From the NCBI GenBank assembly GCA_963712825.1, contig CAVQJP010000023.1, forward strand, positions 248,001 through 312,000: a stretch of DNA of 64,000 nucleotides, in the 5' to 3' direction. Each line of letters starts with the position of its first letter. Within the stretch, counting starts at the first letter, position 1. The notes under the pieces are model-generated. The model was not told where the DNA came from, did no database searches, and was given only the letters and a program-made list of their open reading frames with translations. The position numbers and the translations under genes are program-made. This stretch comes from AP-15 sp963712825 (GTDB lineage: Bacteria > Pseudomonadota > Alphaproteobacteria > ATCC43930 > CGMCC-115725). Shown here piece by piece: positions 14,443 through 23,703 of this stretch.

Positions 14443-15936
14443 ATGCGCTTGCTGATCGCGATGATGAAGCACGAGACCAACACCTTTTCGCCGGTGCCGA
14501 CACCAGTGGCGCGCTTTGGCAACGGGCCGGGACCGCTTTATGGCGAGGCGGCGGTCGATGCCTATCGCGGCACCGGGACCGGGCTCGGCGCCTATCTCGA
14601 CCTCGCGGCGCGCGAAGGGGCCGAGATCGTGCTGCCGGTCGCCGCCAGCGCCCCGCCGAGCCGCCCGGTCGAGGACGCCGCCTATGCCGAGATCACGGAG
14701 CGCATTTGCAAGGCCGCGGCCGAGGGCCGGTATGACGGCATTATGCTCGACCTGCACGGCGCGATGGTGACCGAGAGCCTCGAAGACGGCGAGGGGCAGT
14801 TTCTGAAACGGCTGCGCGCGATCGTGCCGCAAACGCCGATCGCGGTGGCGCTCGACATGCATGCCAACCTTTACGACGAGATTGTCGCCAACGCGACGGT
14901 CGTCACCGGCTATCGCACCTACCCGCACGTCGACACCTACGAGACGGCGCGTCTCGCCGGCGAAATCCTGTTGCGGGCAATGCGTGGCGAGGTGCGGCCG
15001 GTCATGGCCTGGGGCAATGTGCCGATGCTGCCGCATGTCATGCGCCAGGGCACCGACGACCACCCGAACAAGGAGCTGCAGCACCGCTGCGCCGCGATGA
15101 GCGAGGAGGGCGCGTTGGCGGCGAGCCTCTTCACCGGGTTTCCGCATGCCGACATTACCAATGCCGGGCTTTCCGCCGTGGTCGTGACCGACGGCGACCG
15201 CGAGCTCGCCGAAAGGCTGCGCGACGAGCTCCTGGACCGCGCCTGGGTCGAGCGCGAGGCTTTTGTGTACCAGATCGAGCCATTGGAAGGGTCGATCGCG
15301 CGCGCCAAGGCGATGCCGGCGCCGGCGCCCGGCGAGGGGCCGATCGTATTGCTCGACCATTACGACAATTGCGCCTCGGGCGGGACGATGGACACGACCG
15401 CGGTATTGGCGACGATCATCCGCCAAGGGCTCGAAGATGTCGCCGTCTTTGCGATTTACGACCCACAGGCGGTAACGCAGGCGATCGCCGCCGGCATCGG
15501 CGCGCGGGTGAATTTGTCGATCGGCGGCAAGATTGCGATGCCGGCGATCCCGGTCGAGAGCCCGCCCTTGACCGTGACCGGCACGGTCAAGACGATCTCG
15601 AATGGGCAATACCGCAACCGCGGACCAATGGCGCGCGGCCTGCAGATGGATATGGGGCCGGCGGTTGTGCTCGACACCGGAGCGGTCGAGATCGCGCTGA
15701 TCTCGCGCCATGTCGAGCCGTCGGATCTGAATTGCCTATTGGCGCTCGGTATCGACCCGATGCAAAAGCGCTACGTGATGCTGAAGAGCCGCATCCATTG
15801 GCGCGCCGGGCTGGGCAAGCTGGCAAAGGCCGTCGTCGACTGCGCCGGGGTCGGGGTGTGCACCTCCGATTACGGGCAGCTGCGGTTCAACAAGGTACGC
15901 CGTCCGATCTATCCGCTCGACCTGCCGAACCGCTGA
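14443..15936 (+). CDS. M81 family metallopeptidase (MlrC-like)
   Basis: A 497-residue protein of the M81/MlrC family. The opening MRLLIAMMKHETNTFSPVPT, then MLDLHGAMV and ALDMHANLYDE, contain the conserved histidines and aspartates proposed as zinc ligands; the second domain begins near LLDHYDNCASGGTMDTT. MlrC degrades linearised microcystin, but most family members occur in bacteria that never meet microcystin, so the substrate is unknown. ATG 14443 is favoured over 14416 because the family motif begins right at it. A 100-base gap separates it from the divergent antitoxin gene. Confidence 0.88.
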   Translation: MRLLIAMMKHETNTFSPVPTPVARFGNGPGPLYGEAAVDAYRGTGTGLGAYLDLAAREGAEIVLPVAASAPPSRPVEDAAYAEITERICKAAAEGRYDGIMLDLHGAMVTESLEDGEGQFLKRLRAIVPQTPIAVALDMHANLYDEIVANATVVTGYRTYPHVDTYETARLAGEILLRAMRGEVRPVMAWGNVPMLPHVMRQGTDDHPNKELQHRCAAMSEEGALAASLFTGFPHADITNAGLSAVVVTDGDRELAERLRDELLDRAWVEREAFVYQIEPLEGSIARAKAMPAPAPGEGPIVLLDHYDNCASGGTMDTTAVLATIIRQGLEDVAVFAIYDPQAVTQAIAAGIGARVNLSIGGKIAMPAIPVESPPLTVTGTVKTISNGQYRNRGPMARGLQMDMGPAVVLDTGAVEIALISRHVEPSDLNCLLALGIDPMQKRYVMLKSRIHWRAGLGKLAKAVVDCAGVGVCTSDYGQLRFNKVRRPIYPLDLPNR

Positions 15937-16338
15937 GTGTCTGGTTTGGGATGAGGCGAACCATCCCAATATGGATCGTCACCCCCGCGAAGAAACTGTA
16001 ATCAGATTGAGTTGGCTCCGCACAGTTTCTCGCCTTCCCGGCGAAGGCCGGGACCCATCCCTCCACCGCCCCCGCATTTGCCCCTCATTTGGCAATCGCT
16101 CCGGCACGGGGGAACGCGGAATTTGCGACCACTGTGGGTCCCGGCCTGCGCCGGGAAAGCGGAAGGAGGGTTTGGCAGCGAACGCGACCTGTCGCAAGCC
16201 GATCGGATTATACCCTCGAAAGCGGGCCGATGCGCGCTGTTCGCGGTAAACGACGGAGGGTCCGGACTCTGAGCGGCCGATAGGGCGCCGGCGACCGCGT
16301 TCAGTCCCGGTCCCGGCATTCAGCGCGGCACGCGGGCG
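15937..16338. repeat. intergenic region with paired palindromic repeats
   Basis: CCCGGCGAAGGCCGGGACCC near 16037-16056 and its approximate complement TGGGTCCCGGCCTGCGCCGG at 16135-16154 bracket about 80 bases, making a long imperfect inverted repeat of the kind common between alphaproteobacterial genes ('TTCCCGCGAAAGCGGGAA' family). No gene is supported in the remainder. Confidence 0.55.
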
Positions 16339-16563
16339 TCAGCGTTGTCTTGTCGGCAGATAGCGGCGCCCGACTCCGAGACCCGGCAGCTCGCCCTTTT
16401 CGGGCCGCTGGCGGCCCTCGGTCCCCTTGGCCAGGCGGGCGCTTTCGAGCATGGAGCTGTCGTCGCCGCCCGCTTGTTTTGCAGCCAGCTCGCGCTCGCG
16501 GCGCAGCTCGGTCAAACGGGCGTGAATCGTCGTAAAGTCATCGGCAGCGCGGGGTCGGGTCAC
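16339..16563 (-). CDS. hypothetical small charged protein
   Basis: A 74-residue protein from a GTG start at 16563, preceded by an excellent GGAGGAA ribosome site five bases upstream. It begins VTRPRAADDFTTIHARLTEL and continues with RRERELAAKQ, a helical charged pattern that I associate with a small conserved alphaproteobacterial protein, though I cannot name it. The end is basic (GLGVGRRYLPTRQR). A longer frame upstream lacks a comparable ribosome site. Function is unknown. Confidence 0.6.
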   Translation of the reverse strand: MTRPRAADDFTTIHARLTELRRERELAAKQAGGDDSSMLESARLAKGTEGRQRPEKGELPGLGVGRRYLPTRQR

Positions 16564-16663
16564 GTTTCCTCCGGGGGTGTTGCCGGTCGTCGGCGGGCGC
16601 GACCGGCTTACTTGAATGGGCGGCGCATGCTTGCCCGCTCGCGCGTGGTTAATCAAGCGGAAA

Positions 16664-18757
16664 TCAGGGGACCGACCGCAGCAAGGCCTGGCCCAAAGTC
16701 GTCTCGACTTGCGCGGCGATGTCACTGAACGGCGCCCCGCTGAATTCGGAGGCTTCCATCATCTGGCTCATATGCCCGGCGATCGAGTTCCGTTCGTTGG
16801 TGAACGTCCTCAGCTCGCTCTGGAACCCGAGATAGGCGCCGTCGCTGCCTTCGATCGCGGCGGTCGCGTCGGCGAGGCTCCTCATCCCGACCGGCCCGAG
16901 CGGCGCGTTGACCGCCTTGTAGATGCTGGCCAGCCGCGAGAACGAGGCGCGATGATTGACGAGCGCCGGGGGCAGTACGGTGTCCTGCATGATCTCGATC
17001 AGGGTGCGGCCGTCATGGGCGTAGTCGTCATTGAGGCCGGTCAGGCTCATCAGGGTCGGGCGGATGTCGGTGTGGTCGGAAAAGAACGCTCCGGTAGCGC
17101 CCAAATTCTGCACGCCGGGCCCTGCCATGCCGAGCCAGGTGTTGGTGATCTGGGGCTGGAAATCGCCGTGGTTCCAGGCAAACCCCGGCGCTTCGACAAA
17201 ACAGCTCGCGGCGTTCTGCGGCGGCGTGCACAGCGGCGTCGTTTTTCCCGAAGCCGACAGGAAATAATCGGGGTTGGCGAACAGGATGAAGTTGGGCGTG
17301 CGGTTGGGATCGGCGGTGACCATGTGCAGCAGGGCCTGCTCGTCCTGGTCGGCGAGCGCCTCGGTCACATTGTTGGTGCCGCCGTTTGGTCCGTCGAGGA
17401 TGTCGAAGCCCAACAGCGCACCCGATTCACGTTCGAGCTGGCGCGTCACTCTGCTGTTCTGGGCGGGGTTGCCGTTGACGTAGAAGGTGGCCGCGTCGTC
17501 GCTGTGCACCCGGAACGGCGTCGTGTCGCCAAACTGGGTGTTGAAGATCGGGCTCAGATCGGCGTCGATCTCGCCCTTTTTCGCGTAGGTGCACGGGATG
17601 TTGACGCCGTCGCAATTCGCCGGCGAGGGCGGGCCGCCGACAAAATGGTCGTTTTCGTCCGCGGTGATGACAAAGAGCGTGTTGCTGCTGGTCAGGCCGT
17701 CCTTGGCGAGCCGGGCGAAGAACTCGCCAAAGGCCTTGTTGAAGGCGGCGAGCTGGGTGACATAGCCGGCTTCACCCGGACCAAAGGTCTGCTCGACCGA
17801 AGTGGAGACACCGGAAATTCCGACCCCCTGGTTGTCGTGGGCGTCCTCGATATAGCCGTAGACGACCGGCACGCCGGCTTCGAGCATTGTCGCCAGATAG
17901 CCCAAAGTCTGCGACGGCGAGGGGTCAAAACCGGGAAAGCCCGGATTGCTGTGGCTGTCGGCGACGATATTGCCGTCGAGATCGGTAACCGCACCCTTTG
18001 GCGAGATTTGCGGCTGGACGTTGACATTGCCGTAAAGGGCGTTGAACCCGACATATCCGCCGGGCTCGTCCTTTAGGCTGTCGGGCGCGCTGTTCTGGGC
18101 GCAGAGCGCGCTGCCCTTGGCGCAATGGACAATGATGCCCTCGAAATCGGCCACTGCCTTGGTCGAATTCGTCTTTGCTTCCATTGCTTGCGGCGAGCTC
18201 GGGCCGAACACGTTGTTGATGTCGCTGGTGACGTTTTCGAATTCCATATTGGCGATCGAAAAAGCGCCGACATCGCAGCCGGCGCGGGTAAACGCAACCC
18301 ATGGCGCCGGGGCGTTTTTGCCGTCGGGCGCCAGCATCTGGTATTTGCCGTCGGGCAATACGTCCGTCCAATAGGTGAAGGAGCTGGGAAAGCTCGCGAC
18401 CCCGTTCTGGAACAGGCCAAAGCTGTTGCCGATCGAAAAGCCGAACTTGTCGCCATAGACCCCGGTCAGCGCGGTCACGATGTCGACCGAGGTGTGCGAG
18501 ATCAGCGGCGTCCAGTGATTGGTCAGGACGCTGCCATTGCCCTCGAGGAAGTTCAGCAGATTGGGGATCTGCTCGAGGTCGGACGGCACGTTCGGGTTGT
18601 CACGCCGGAAATGGACGTTGTCGAATTGGATGTAGACGACGTGCTTGACGCCGTTGCCGAGATTGCATGCGCTCTGCTGCGCCGCCGCCGTCCCCGGCCG
18701 AAAAGCCGCCACCGCCGCAAGCATGGCGGCCAGCAGTAAAATTCCTTTCACGCCCAA
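16664..18757 (-). CDS. secreted phosphoesterase, alkaline phosphatase superfamily
   Basis: A 697-residue exported protein. A signal peptide covers about residues 1-27 (MGVKGILLLAAMLAAVAAF, cleavage after AAA). The mature chain shows superfamily landmarks: HVVYIQFDNVHFRRDNP, a probable nucleophile region ISHTSVDIVTALTG, FVITADENDHFVGG and DHTDIRPTLMSLTGL near residue 565, which supply metal-binding aspartates and histidines. Its substrate (phosphodiester, phosphomonoester or sulfate) is unknown. It is divergent from the aminotransferase gene. Cysteines throughout suggest disulfides in the periplasm or outside the cell. Confidence 0.78.
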   Translation of the reverse strand: MGVKGILLLAAMLAAVAAFRPGTAAAQQSACNLGNGVKHVVYIQFDNVHFRRDNPNVPSDLEQIPNLLNFLEGNGSVLTNHWTPLISHTSVDIVTALTGVYGDKFGFSIGNSFGLFQNGVASFPSSFTYWTDVLPDGKYQMLAPDGKNAPAPWVAFTRAGCDVGAFSIANMEFENVTSDINNVFGPSSPQAMEAKTNSTKAVADFEGIIVHCAKGSALCAQNSAPDSLKDEPGGYVGFNALYGNVNVQPQISPKGAVTDLDGNIVADSHSNPGFPGFDPSPSQTLGYLATMLEAGVPVVYGYIEDAHDNQGVGISGVSTSVEQTFGPGEAGYVTQLAAFNKAFGEFFARLAKDGLTSSNTLFVITADENDHFVGGPPSPANCDGVNIPCTYAKKGEIDADLSPIFNTQFGDTTPFRVHSDDAATFYVNGNPAQNSRVTRQLERESGALLGFDILDGPNGGTNNVTEALADQDEQALLHMVTADPNRTPNFILFANPDYFLSASGKTTPLCTPPQNAASCFVEAPGFAWNHGDFQPQITNTWLGMAGPGVQNLGATGAFFSDHTDIRPTLMSLTGLNDDYAHDGRTLIEIMQDTVLPPALVNHRASFSRLASIYKAVNAPLGPVGMRSLADATAAIEGSDGAYLGFQSELRTFTNERNSIAGHMSQMMEASEFSGAPFSDIAAQVETTLGQALLRSVP

Positions 18758-18954
18758 TCCCCCCTATCGGTCCTGCCAAGGTGCGCCTCGCGCCGCGCGG
18801 ACCCTACCCGCGCCGCGTGACCGATCGGGGTCATCGACATTGCGGTTTTGTGACTTCGGGCTGAGCCAGGCGTGCGGCTGCAAAACGGCGCGGTTGTCGT
18901 TTGCCTGCCGGGGCGGTTAGGTTGTCGTCCACGGCAGAGAGGCAGGAGCAAGAC

Positions 18955-20302
18955 ATGGACGGCACCGCACAGCTGATCGAGGCCGATCGGCGCTACCTGG
19001 TTCACCCGCTGCACCATCCCGACGACCACAAGGAGCCGCTGGTCGTCACCGAGGGCCGGGGTGCGATGCTCTACGACGCCGACGGCCGCGAATACATCGA
19101 CAGCCTATCGGGGTTGTGGAATGTCAATGTCGGCCACGGCCGCGGCGAGCTCGCCGACGCCGCGGCGGCGCAGATGCGCCGCATCGCCTTTGCCTCGGCC
19201 TATATCGGGGCCACCAACGAGCCCGCGGTGCAGCTCGCCGAAAAGATCGTTGGCCACGGCTACTCGAACTCGGCGGCGGTTTACTTCACCACCGCCGGTG
19301 CCGAGTCCAACGAGTTCGCGTTCAAATTCGCGCGCTATTACTGGAAGATCAAAGACAAGCCCGACGAAGACCAAGATCATCTCGCGCATCCACGCCTATC
19401 ACGGGGTGACGATGGCGGCGATGAGCGCCACCGGCATGGCCGCGTATCACAAGATGTTCGGGCCGCTGGTGCCGGGCTTTGTCCAGGTCGCGGCGCCCTA
19501 CGCCTATCGCTGGGCCGGCAACGAGGAGCCGGGCATCGGTGCCGCCGAGGCGGTCGAAAAGGCGATCCTCGCCGAGGGTCCCGACACCGTCGCCGCGATC
19601 ATCGCCGAGCCGGTGCAGGGCGCGGGCGGGGTCATCGTGCCGCCGCCCTCGTATTTTCCGGCATTGCGCGAGATCTGCGACCGCCACGACGTATTGCTGA
19701 TCGCCGACGAGGTCATCACCGGCTTTGGCCGCACCGGCCGGTGGTTCGCGCTGGGGCACTGGGGGGTCGAGCCCGACCTGGTTTCCTTCGCCAAGGGAGT
19801 GACCAGCGGCTATCTGCCGTTGGGCGGCGTGATCGCGTCAAAGCGCGTCCACGAGGCGATCGAGAGCGCGCCCGCCGACCGCAAATTCATGCACGCCGCC
19901 ACATATTCGGGCCACCCGGTGTGCTGTGCGGTCGGGCTGCGCAATGTCGCGATCATCGAGGAGGAGGGGCTGGTCGAGCGCGCCGGGGTTATGGGCAAGC
20001 GGCTGTTGGCGGGGCTCGAAAGCCTGCGCGACCTGCCGGCGGTCGGCGACGTGCGCGGGATCGGCATGATGGGCGGGGTCGAATTGGTGGCCGACCGCGG
20101 CACCAAGGCGCCCGCGGTCGGGCTCGGCGGACGGATCACGCGCGAGGCGATGGCGCGCGGCCTCTTGCCGCGCATCCGCGCCGGCGGCGCCGACCCGGCG
20201 ATCGGCGACACGATCTGCGTCGCCCCACCATTGATGACGCCAGAAGCCACGATCGACCGCATCCCCGAAATCCTGCGCGCCGCTATTGTCGCTGCGACGT
20301 AG
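18955..20302 (+). pseudogene. class-III aminotransferase, interrupted by a frameshift
   Basis: Two overlapping frames together encode a full-length (about 448-residue) omega-aminotransferase. The first, from ATG 18955 behind an AGGAG site, reads MDGTAQLIEADRRYLVHPLH to YYWKIKDKPDE; the second continues TKIISRIHAYHGVTMAAMSA and includes IADEVITGFGRTGRW and the PLP-lysine motif SFAKGVTSGYLPLGG. The switch is near 19366-19372 and needs removal of one base. Everything else is well conserved, so this is either a recent mutation or an assembly error. Enzymes of this family transfer amino groups from amines or beta-amino acids to pyruvate or similar acceptors. Confidence 0.8.
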
Positions 20303-20378
20303 AGCTGGAGTCGACGACGCTGAAATGAGGTTCAGACACTGGTCCCCTGCGACCAGAGGTTAACGGTGTCATCAGCTT

Positions 20379-20440
20379 CGTCATCCCGACCAAGGTCGGG
20401 ACCCACTGCGGCAGTGGGTACCGGCCTCCGCCGGTATGGA
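20379..20440. repeat. palindromic intergenic repeat (TTCCCG-type)
   Basis: CGTCATCCCGACCAAGGTCG followed by GGACCCA, then TGGGTACCGGCCTCCGCCGG, gives two hairpins in tandem. It is a member of the same broad family as those at 16.0, 27.1 and 63.5 kb. It sits after the aminotransferase and may also terminate transcription. Confidence 0.55.
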
Positions 20441-20557
20441 AATATGTAAAAGTTAAACCCAATCCACCGAATTCCTCGACTGCAGTATTGGCGGACCGTC
20501 CAATACCGTTCAGGAGGATTTAGCAGAGGTGCCGCTCGTCCGGCGCTGAAGGATACT

Positions 20558-21049
20558 GTGAAAATTGCGGCTGTAGTGCGCTTGGGGTTCGCGATTCTGC
20601 TGCTGGCGGCAAGCTACGCCGCGGCGGCGGCGAGCGTGAACGGCGCTGGTGCGTTGGCGCTGGCGGCGCTGGTAGCAGAACGCTCGCCGTGGCTGGACCA
20701 GGACGCGAAAAGAGCGACGGCACCGGTGTTCGATCAAAGTCCCGACGCCGGTTCTGCCAGTCGTCGCACGATCGTGATTAGCGCCGACGCGGTCAGCTGC
20801 CGCGCGAGCAATATCGACATCGCGGCGCATGCCTGCGAGTTGTCGTTCGGCGGCAGGGTCGTTGCCCTGAAAGGGCGGGCGGCACATGAGCTGTTCGCGA
20901 CCATCATGGAAGCGGGGGTTCCGCCGGAGGGTGCGGCAGGCTCGGTTTATGAGAGCCTCGTGCAATTGAGATGCACGATCGATCCCGGCGATATCCTGCA
21001 AAAATCCGGGGCGGGCGCCGATTGCACGTTCCAGCCCGGCGGCGGCTGA
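20558..21049 (+). CDS. hypothetical secreted protein
   Basis: A 163-residue protein from GTG 20558 (GAAGGA site seven bases upstream). Residues 1-27 form a signal peptide (MKIAAVVRLGFAILLLAASY, cleavage after AAA). The mature part contains four cysteines (SCRAS, HACELSF, LRCTIDP, DCTFQP), probably two disulfides. I do not recognise the family. It is 57 bases upstream of mnmG on the same strand but a functional link is not implied. Confidence 0.65.
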   Translation: MKIAAVVRLGFAILLLAASYAAAAASVNGAGALALAALVAERSPWLDQDAKRATAPVFDQSPDAGSASRRTIVISADAVSCRASNIDIAAHACELSFGGRVVALKGRAAHELFATIMEAGVPPEGAAGSVYESLVQLRCTIDPGDILQKSGAGADCTFQPGGG

Positions 21050-21106
21050 GACGCCGCGCGGGCGACAGGCTCGACATTCCGGCTGGCCTGCTCCTAAATT
21101 CCGGCC

Positions 21107-23077
21107 ATGAGCGAGTCTTCAAAACGTTACGACGTCGTCGTGGTCGGCGGCGGACATGCCGGGTGCGAAGCGGCGGCTGCGGCGGCGCGCGTCGGCGCCC
21201 GCACCCTGCTGTTGACGCATAAGCGCGCGACGATCGGCGAGATGTCATGCAACCCGGCGATCGGCGGGCTCGGCAAAGGCCATCTTGTGCGCGAGATCGA
21301 CGCGCTCGACGGCATCATGGGCCGCGCCATCGACCGCGCCGGCATTCAGTTTCGCATCTTGAACCGCAGCAAGGGGCCGGCGGTGCGCGGCCCGCGCGCC
21401 CAGGCCGATCGCAAGCTCTATCGCCGCGCGGTCGCGGAATTGCTTGCCGAAACCCCGAACCTCGACATCGCCGAGGGTGCGGCCGAGGACCTGCTGCTCG
21501 ACGATGCCGGTAATGCCGCCGGTGTGGTGTTGGCCGACGGCGACGAGATCGCCGCCGGGCGGATCGTGCTGACGACCGGCACGTTTCTGAACGGCCTCAT
21601 TCACATCGGCGAGGAAAAGATCCCGGCTGGGCGGGTCGGCGAGGCGCCGTCGCACGGGCTGGCGCAGACCTTGGCGCGCGCCGGGTTCGCCCTCGGACGG
21701 CTCAAGACCGGGACCCCGCCGCGGCTCGACGGACGGACGATCGACTGGGCCGGGCTCGACATCCAGCCGGGCGACGACCCGCCGCCGCCGTTTTCGTTTG
21801 TCACCGACCGGATTACTACACCGCAGATCGCCTGCCACATCACGACGACGACCCCGGCGACGCACGCCGTGATCCGCGCCAACCTCGCCCGCTCGCCGAT
21901 GTATTCGGGCGACATTACCGGGGTCGGGCCGCGTTACTGCCCGTCGATCGAAGACAAGGTCGTGCGCTTTGCCGAGCGCGAGCGGCACCAGATCTTTCTC
22001 GAGCCCGAGGGGCTCGACGACGACACGATCTACCCGAACGGCATCTCGACCTCATTGCCGCGCGATGTGCAGGAAGCTCTGCTGCGCACGATCCCAGGCC
22101 TCGAGCATGCCGCTGTCAGGCGGCCGGGCTACGCGATCGAATACGATTTCGTCGACCCGCGCGAGCTGTACCCAAGCCTCGAGACCCGCCGCATCCCTGG
22201 CCTTTATTTTGCCGGCCAGATCAACGGCACCACCGGGTACGAGGAGGCGGCGGCGCAGGGCCTCGTCGCCGGGCTCAATGCGGCATTGGCCGCGTCCGGG
22301 GCCGATCCTTTGGTGCTCGACCGGGCCGACGCCTATATCGGCGTTCTGGTCGACGACCTGGTGACGCGCGGCACCAGCGAGCCTTACCGCATGTTCACTT
22401 CGCGCGCCGAATATCGGCTGATATTGCGGGCCGACAATGCCGACCAGCGGCTGACCCCGATCGGAGCGCGGCTCGGCTGCGTCGGCAGCGAGCGCGCAGC
22501 GCGCTTTGCGGCAAAGGCGGAGGCATTGGCCGACGCCCGCGGGCGGCTCACCCAATTGCGGATGACGCCGCCGGCGCTGAAGCGCCGGGGTATCGCGGTC
22601 AACGAGGACGGCATCGCCCGCAATGCAGCGGAACTGCTGGCCTATCCCGGCGTCGACCTGGCCCGGCTTGCGGCGATTTGGCCCGAACTCGGATCGTTTG
22701 CGCCGGAAATTGCCGAGCAGGTCGAGATCGACGCGCGCTATTCGGGCTACCTCGAACGCCAACAGCGCGACATCGCCGCCTTCCGCCGCGACGAGGCGTT
22801 GCTGCTGCCCGCCGAGCTCGACTACGCCACGGTCGGAAGCCTGTCGCACGAAATCTGCGGCAAGCTCGCCGCCGCCCGCCCGGCGACCCTGGGGGCGGCC
22901 GCGCGCATATCGGGCGTGACCCCGGCGGCGCTGGTGGCGCTGCTGAAATACGTAAAGCGCGGATCTTTAGCGGGAACGCCCTCACCCACCCAGCCCTCGC
23001 GGTCTGGGTCCCCCCTCTCCCGCAATGCGAGAGAGGGTGCCGAGCGGAATGAGGGGAGTGGGGGTAGGGCCGCTTGA
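21107..23077 (+). CDS. mnmG: tRNA uridine-5-carboxymethylaminomethyl modification enzyme MnmG (GidA)
   Basis: A 656-residue FAD protein that, with MnmE, modifies U34 of certain tRNAs. The FAD site VVVGGGHAGCEAAAAAARVG is at the start; MSCNPAIGGLGKGHLVREID and LKTGTPPRLDGRTIDW are standard, and the C-terminal helical domain (PAELDYATVGSLSHEICGKL) is present. Members normally end about 620-630 residues, just after the RISGVTPAALVALLKYVKR-type segment; here some 35 extra residues (SLAGTPSPTQPSRSG onwards) are encoded by a palindromic repeat. It leads the mnmG-rsmG-parA-parB run. Confidence 0.96.
   Translation: MSESSKRYDVVVVGGGHAGCEAAAAAARVGARTLLLTHKRATIGEMSCNPAIGGLGKGHLVREIDALDGIMGRAIDRAGIQFRILNRSKGPAVRGPRAQADRKLYRRAVAELLAETPNLDIAEGAAEDLLLDDAGNAAGVVLADGDEIAAGRIVLTTGTFLNGLIHIGEEKIPAGRVGEAPSHGLAQTLARAGFALGRLKTGTPPRLDGRTIDWAGLDIQPGDDPPPPFSFVTDRITTPQIACHITTTTPATHAVIRANLARSPMYSGDITGVGPRYCPSIEDKVVRFAERERHQIFLEPEGLDDDTIYPNGISTSLPRDVQEALLRTIPGLEHAAVRRPGYAIEYDFVDPRELYPSLETRRIPGLYFAGQINGTTGYEEAAAQGLVAGLNAALAASGADPLVLDRADAYIGVLVDDLVTRGTSEPYRMFTSRAEYRLILRADNADQRLTPIGARLGCVGSERAARFAAKAEALADARGRLTQLRMTPPALKRRGIAVNEDGIARNAAELLAYPGVDLARLAAIWPELGSFAPEIAEQVEIDARYSGYLERQQRDIAAFRRDEALLLPAELDYATVGSLSHEICGKLAAARPATLGAAARISGVTPAALVALLKYVKRGSLAGTPSPTQPSRSGSPLSRNAREGAERNEGSGGRAA
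22978..23062. repeat. CCCTCACCC/CTCTCCCGC-type repeat inside the mnmG 3' end
   Basis: CCCTCACCCACCCAGCCCTC, then CCCCTCTCCCGCAATGCGAG and AGAGGGTG, matches intergenic copies at 35.84 and 59.47 kb. Here it lies within the coding sequence and supplies the last residues of MnmG and the spacer before rsmG. Confidence 0.7.
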
Positions 23078-23703
23078 TCCCGCCGCTAGGCGCGTCGGGC
23101 TTTGCCGAAATCTTTCCGGTTTCACGTGAAACACTGGCGCGGCTCGAAGCCTATGCCGAATTGCTGACCCGATGGTCGGCGCGCATCAATCTTGTCGGCC
23201 GCGACACGCTCCCCGATTTGTGGCGGCGCCACATGCTCAATTCGGCGCAGTTGCGGCCGCTTGTCCCCTGTGACGCCAAAACCCTGATCGATCTCGGCAG
23301 TGGTGCGGGGTTTCCCGGTCTCGTACTGGCGATCCTCGGCGTGCCCGGCGTGGAGCTGGTCGAGGCTGATTCGCGCAAGGCCGCGTTTCTGCGCGAGGCG
23401 GCGCGCATAACCGCAGCGACCGTGACGCTTCGCCCGTGCCGCATCGCCGCGGCCCCGCCGCACGCAGCCGATGTCGTGACGGCGCGCGCGCTGGCGCCGC
23501 TCGACCGGCTCCTCGGCCTGGCATCGCCGTTTATCGGTCCCGAGACCGTGTGCCTGTTTCCGAAAGGCGAGCGGGCAGCGCAGGAATTGACCGTCGCGCG
23601 CAAAGGCTGGACAATGATCGCGTCGACGCATCAGAGCGTCGCCGATCCGCGGGGGGTCGTTCTGCGTTTGCACAAGGTTGCTCGTGAGCCTCACGGGTGT
23701 TGA
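23074..23703 (+). CDS. rsmG: 16S rRNA (guanine-N7) methyltransferase RsmG (GidB)
   Basis: A 209-residue methyltransferase that modifies G527 of 16S rRNA. LLTRWSARINLVGRDTLPDL and the SAM motif TLIDLGSGAGFPGLVLAI are canonical. The start is TTG 23074, overlapping the mnmG stop (TTGA). The codons for PVSRETLARL contain a parS-like palindrome, as in many gidB genes. Its stop overlaps the beginning of parA, so the four-gene run is likely one transcript. Confidence 0.95.
   Translation: MIPPLGASGFAEIFPVSRETLARLEAYAELLTRWSARINLVGRDTLPDLWRRHMLNSAQLRPLVPCDAKTLIDLGSGAGFPGLVLAILGVPGVELVEADSRKAAFLREAARITAATVTLRPCRIAAAPPHAADVVTARALAPLDRLLGLASPFIGPETVCLFPKGERAAQELTVARKGWTMIASTHQSVADPRGVVLRLHKVAREPHGC
23118..23133. 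promoter_or_regulatory. parS centromere-like site within rsmG
   Basis: GGTTTCACGTGAAACA matches the bacterial parS consensus TGTTTCACGTGAAACA at 15 of 16 positions, with a perfect 14-base palindrome at 23119-23132. The cognate ParB is encoded 1.4 kb downstream. ParB would load here and spread by its CTP switch, marking the origin-proximal chromosome. Confidence 0.88.
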
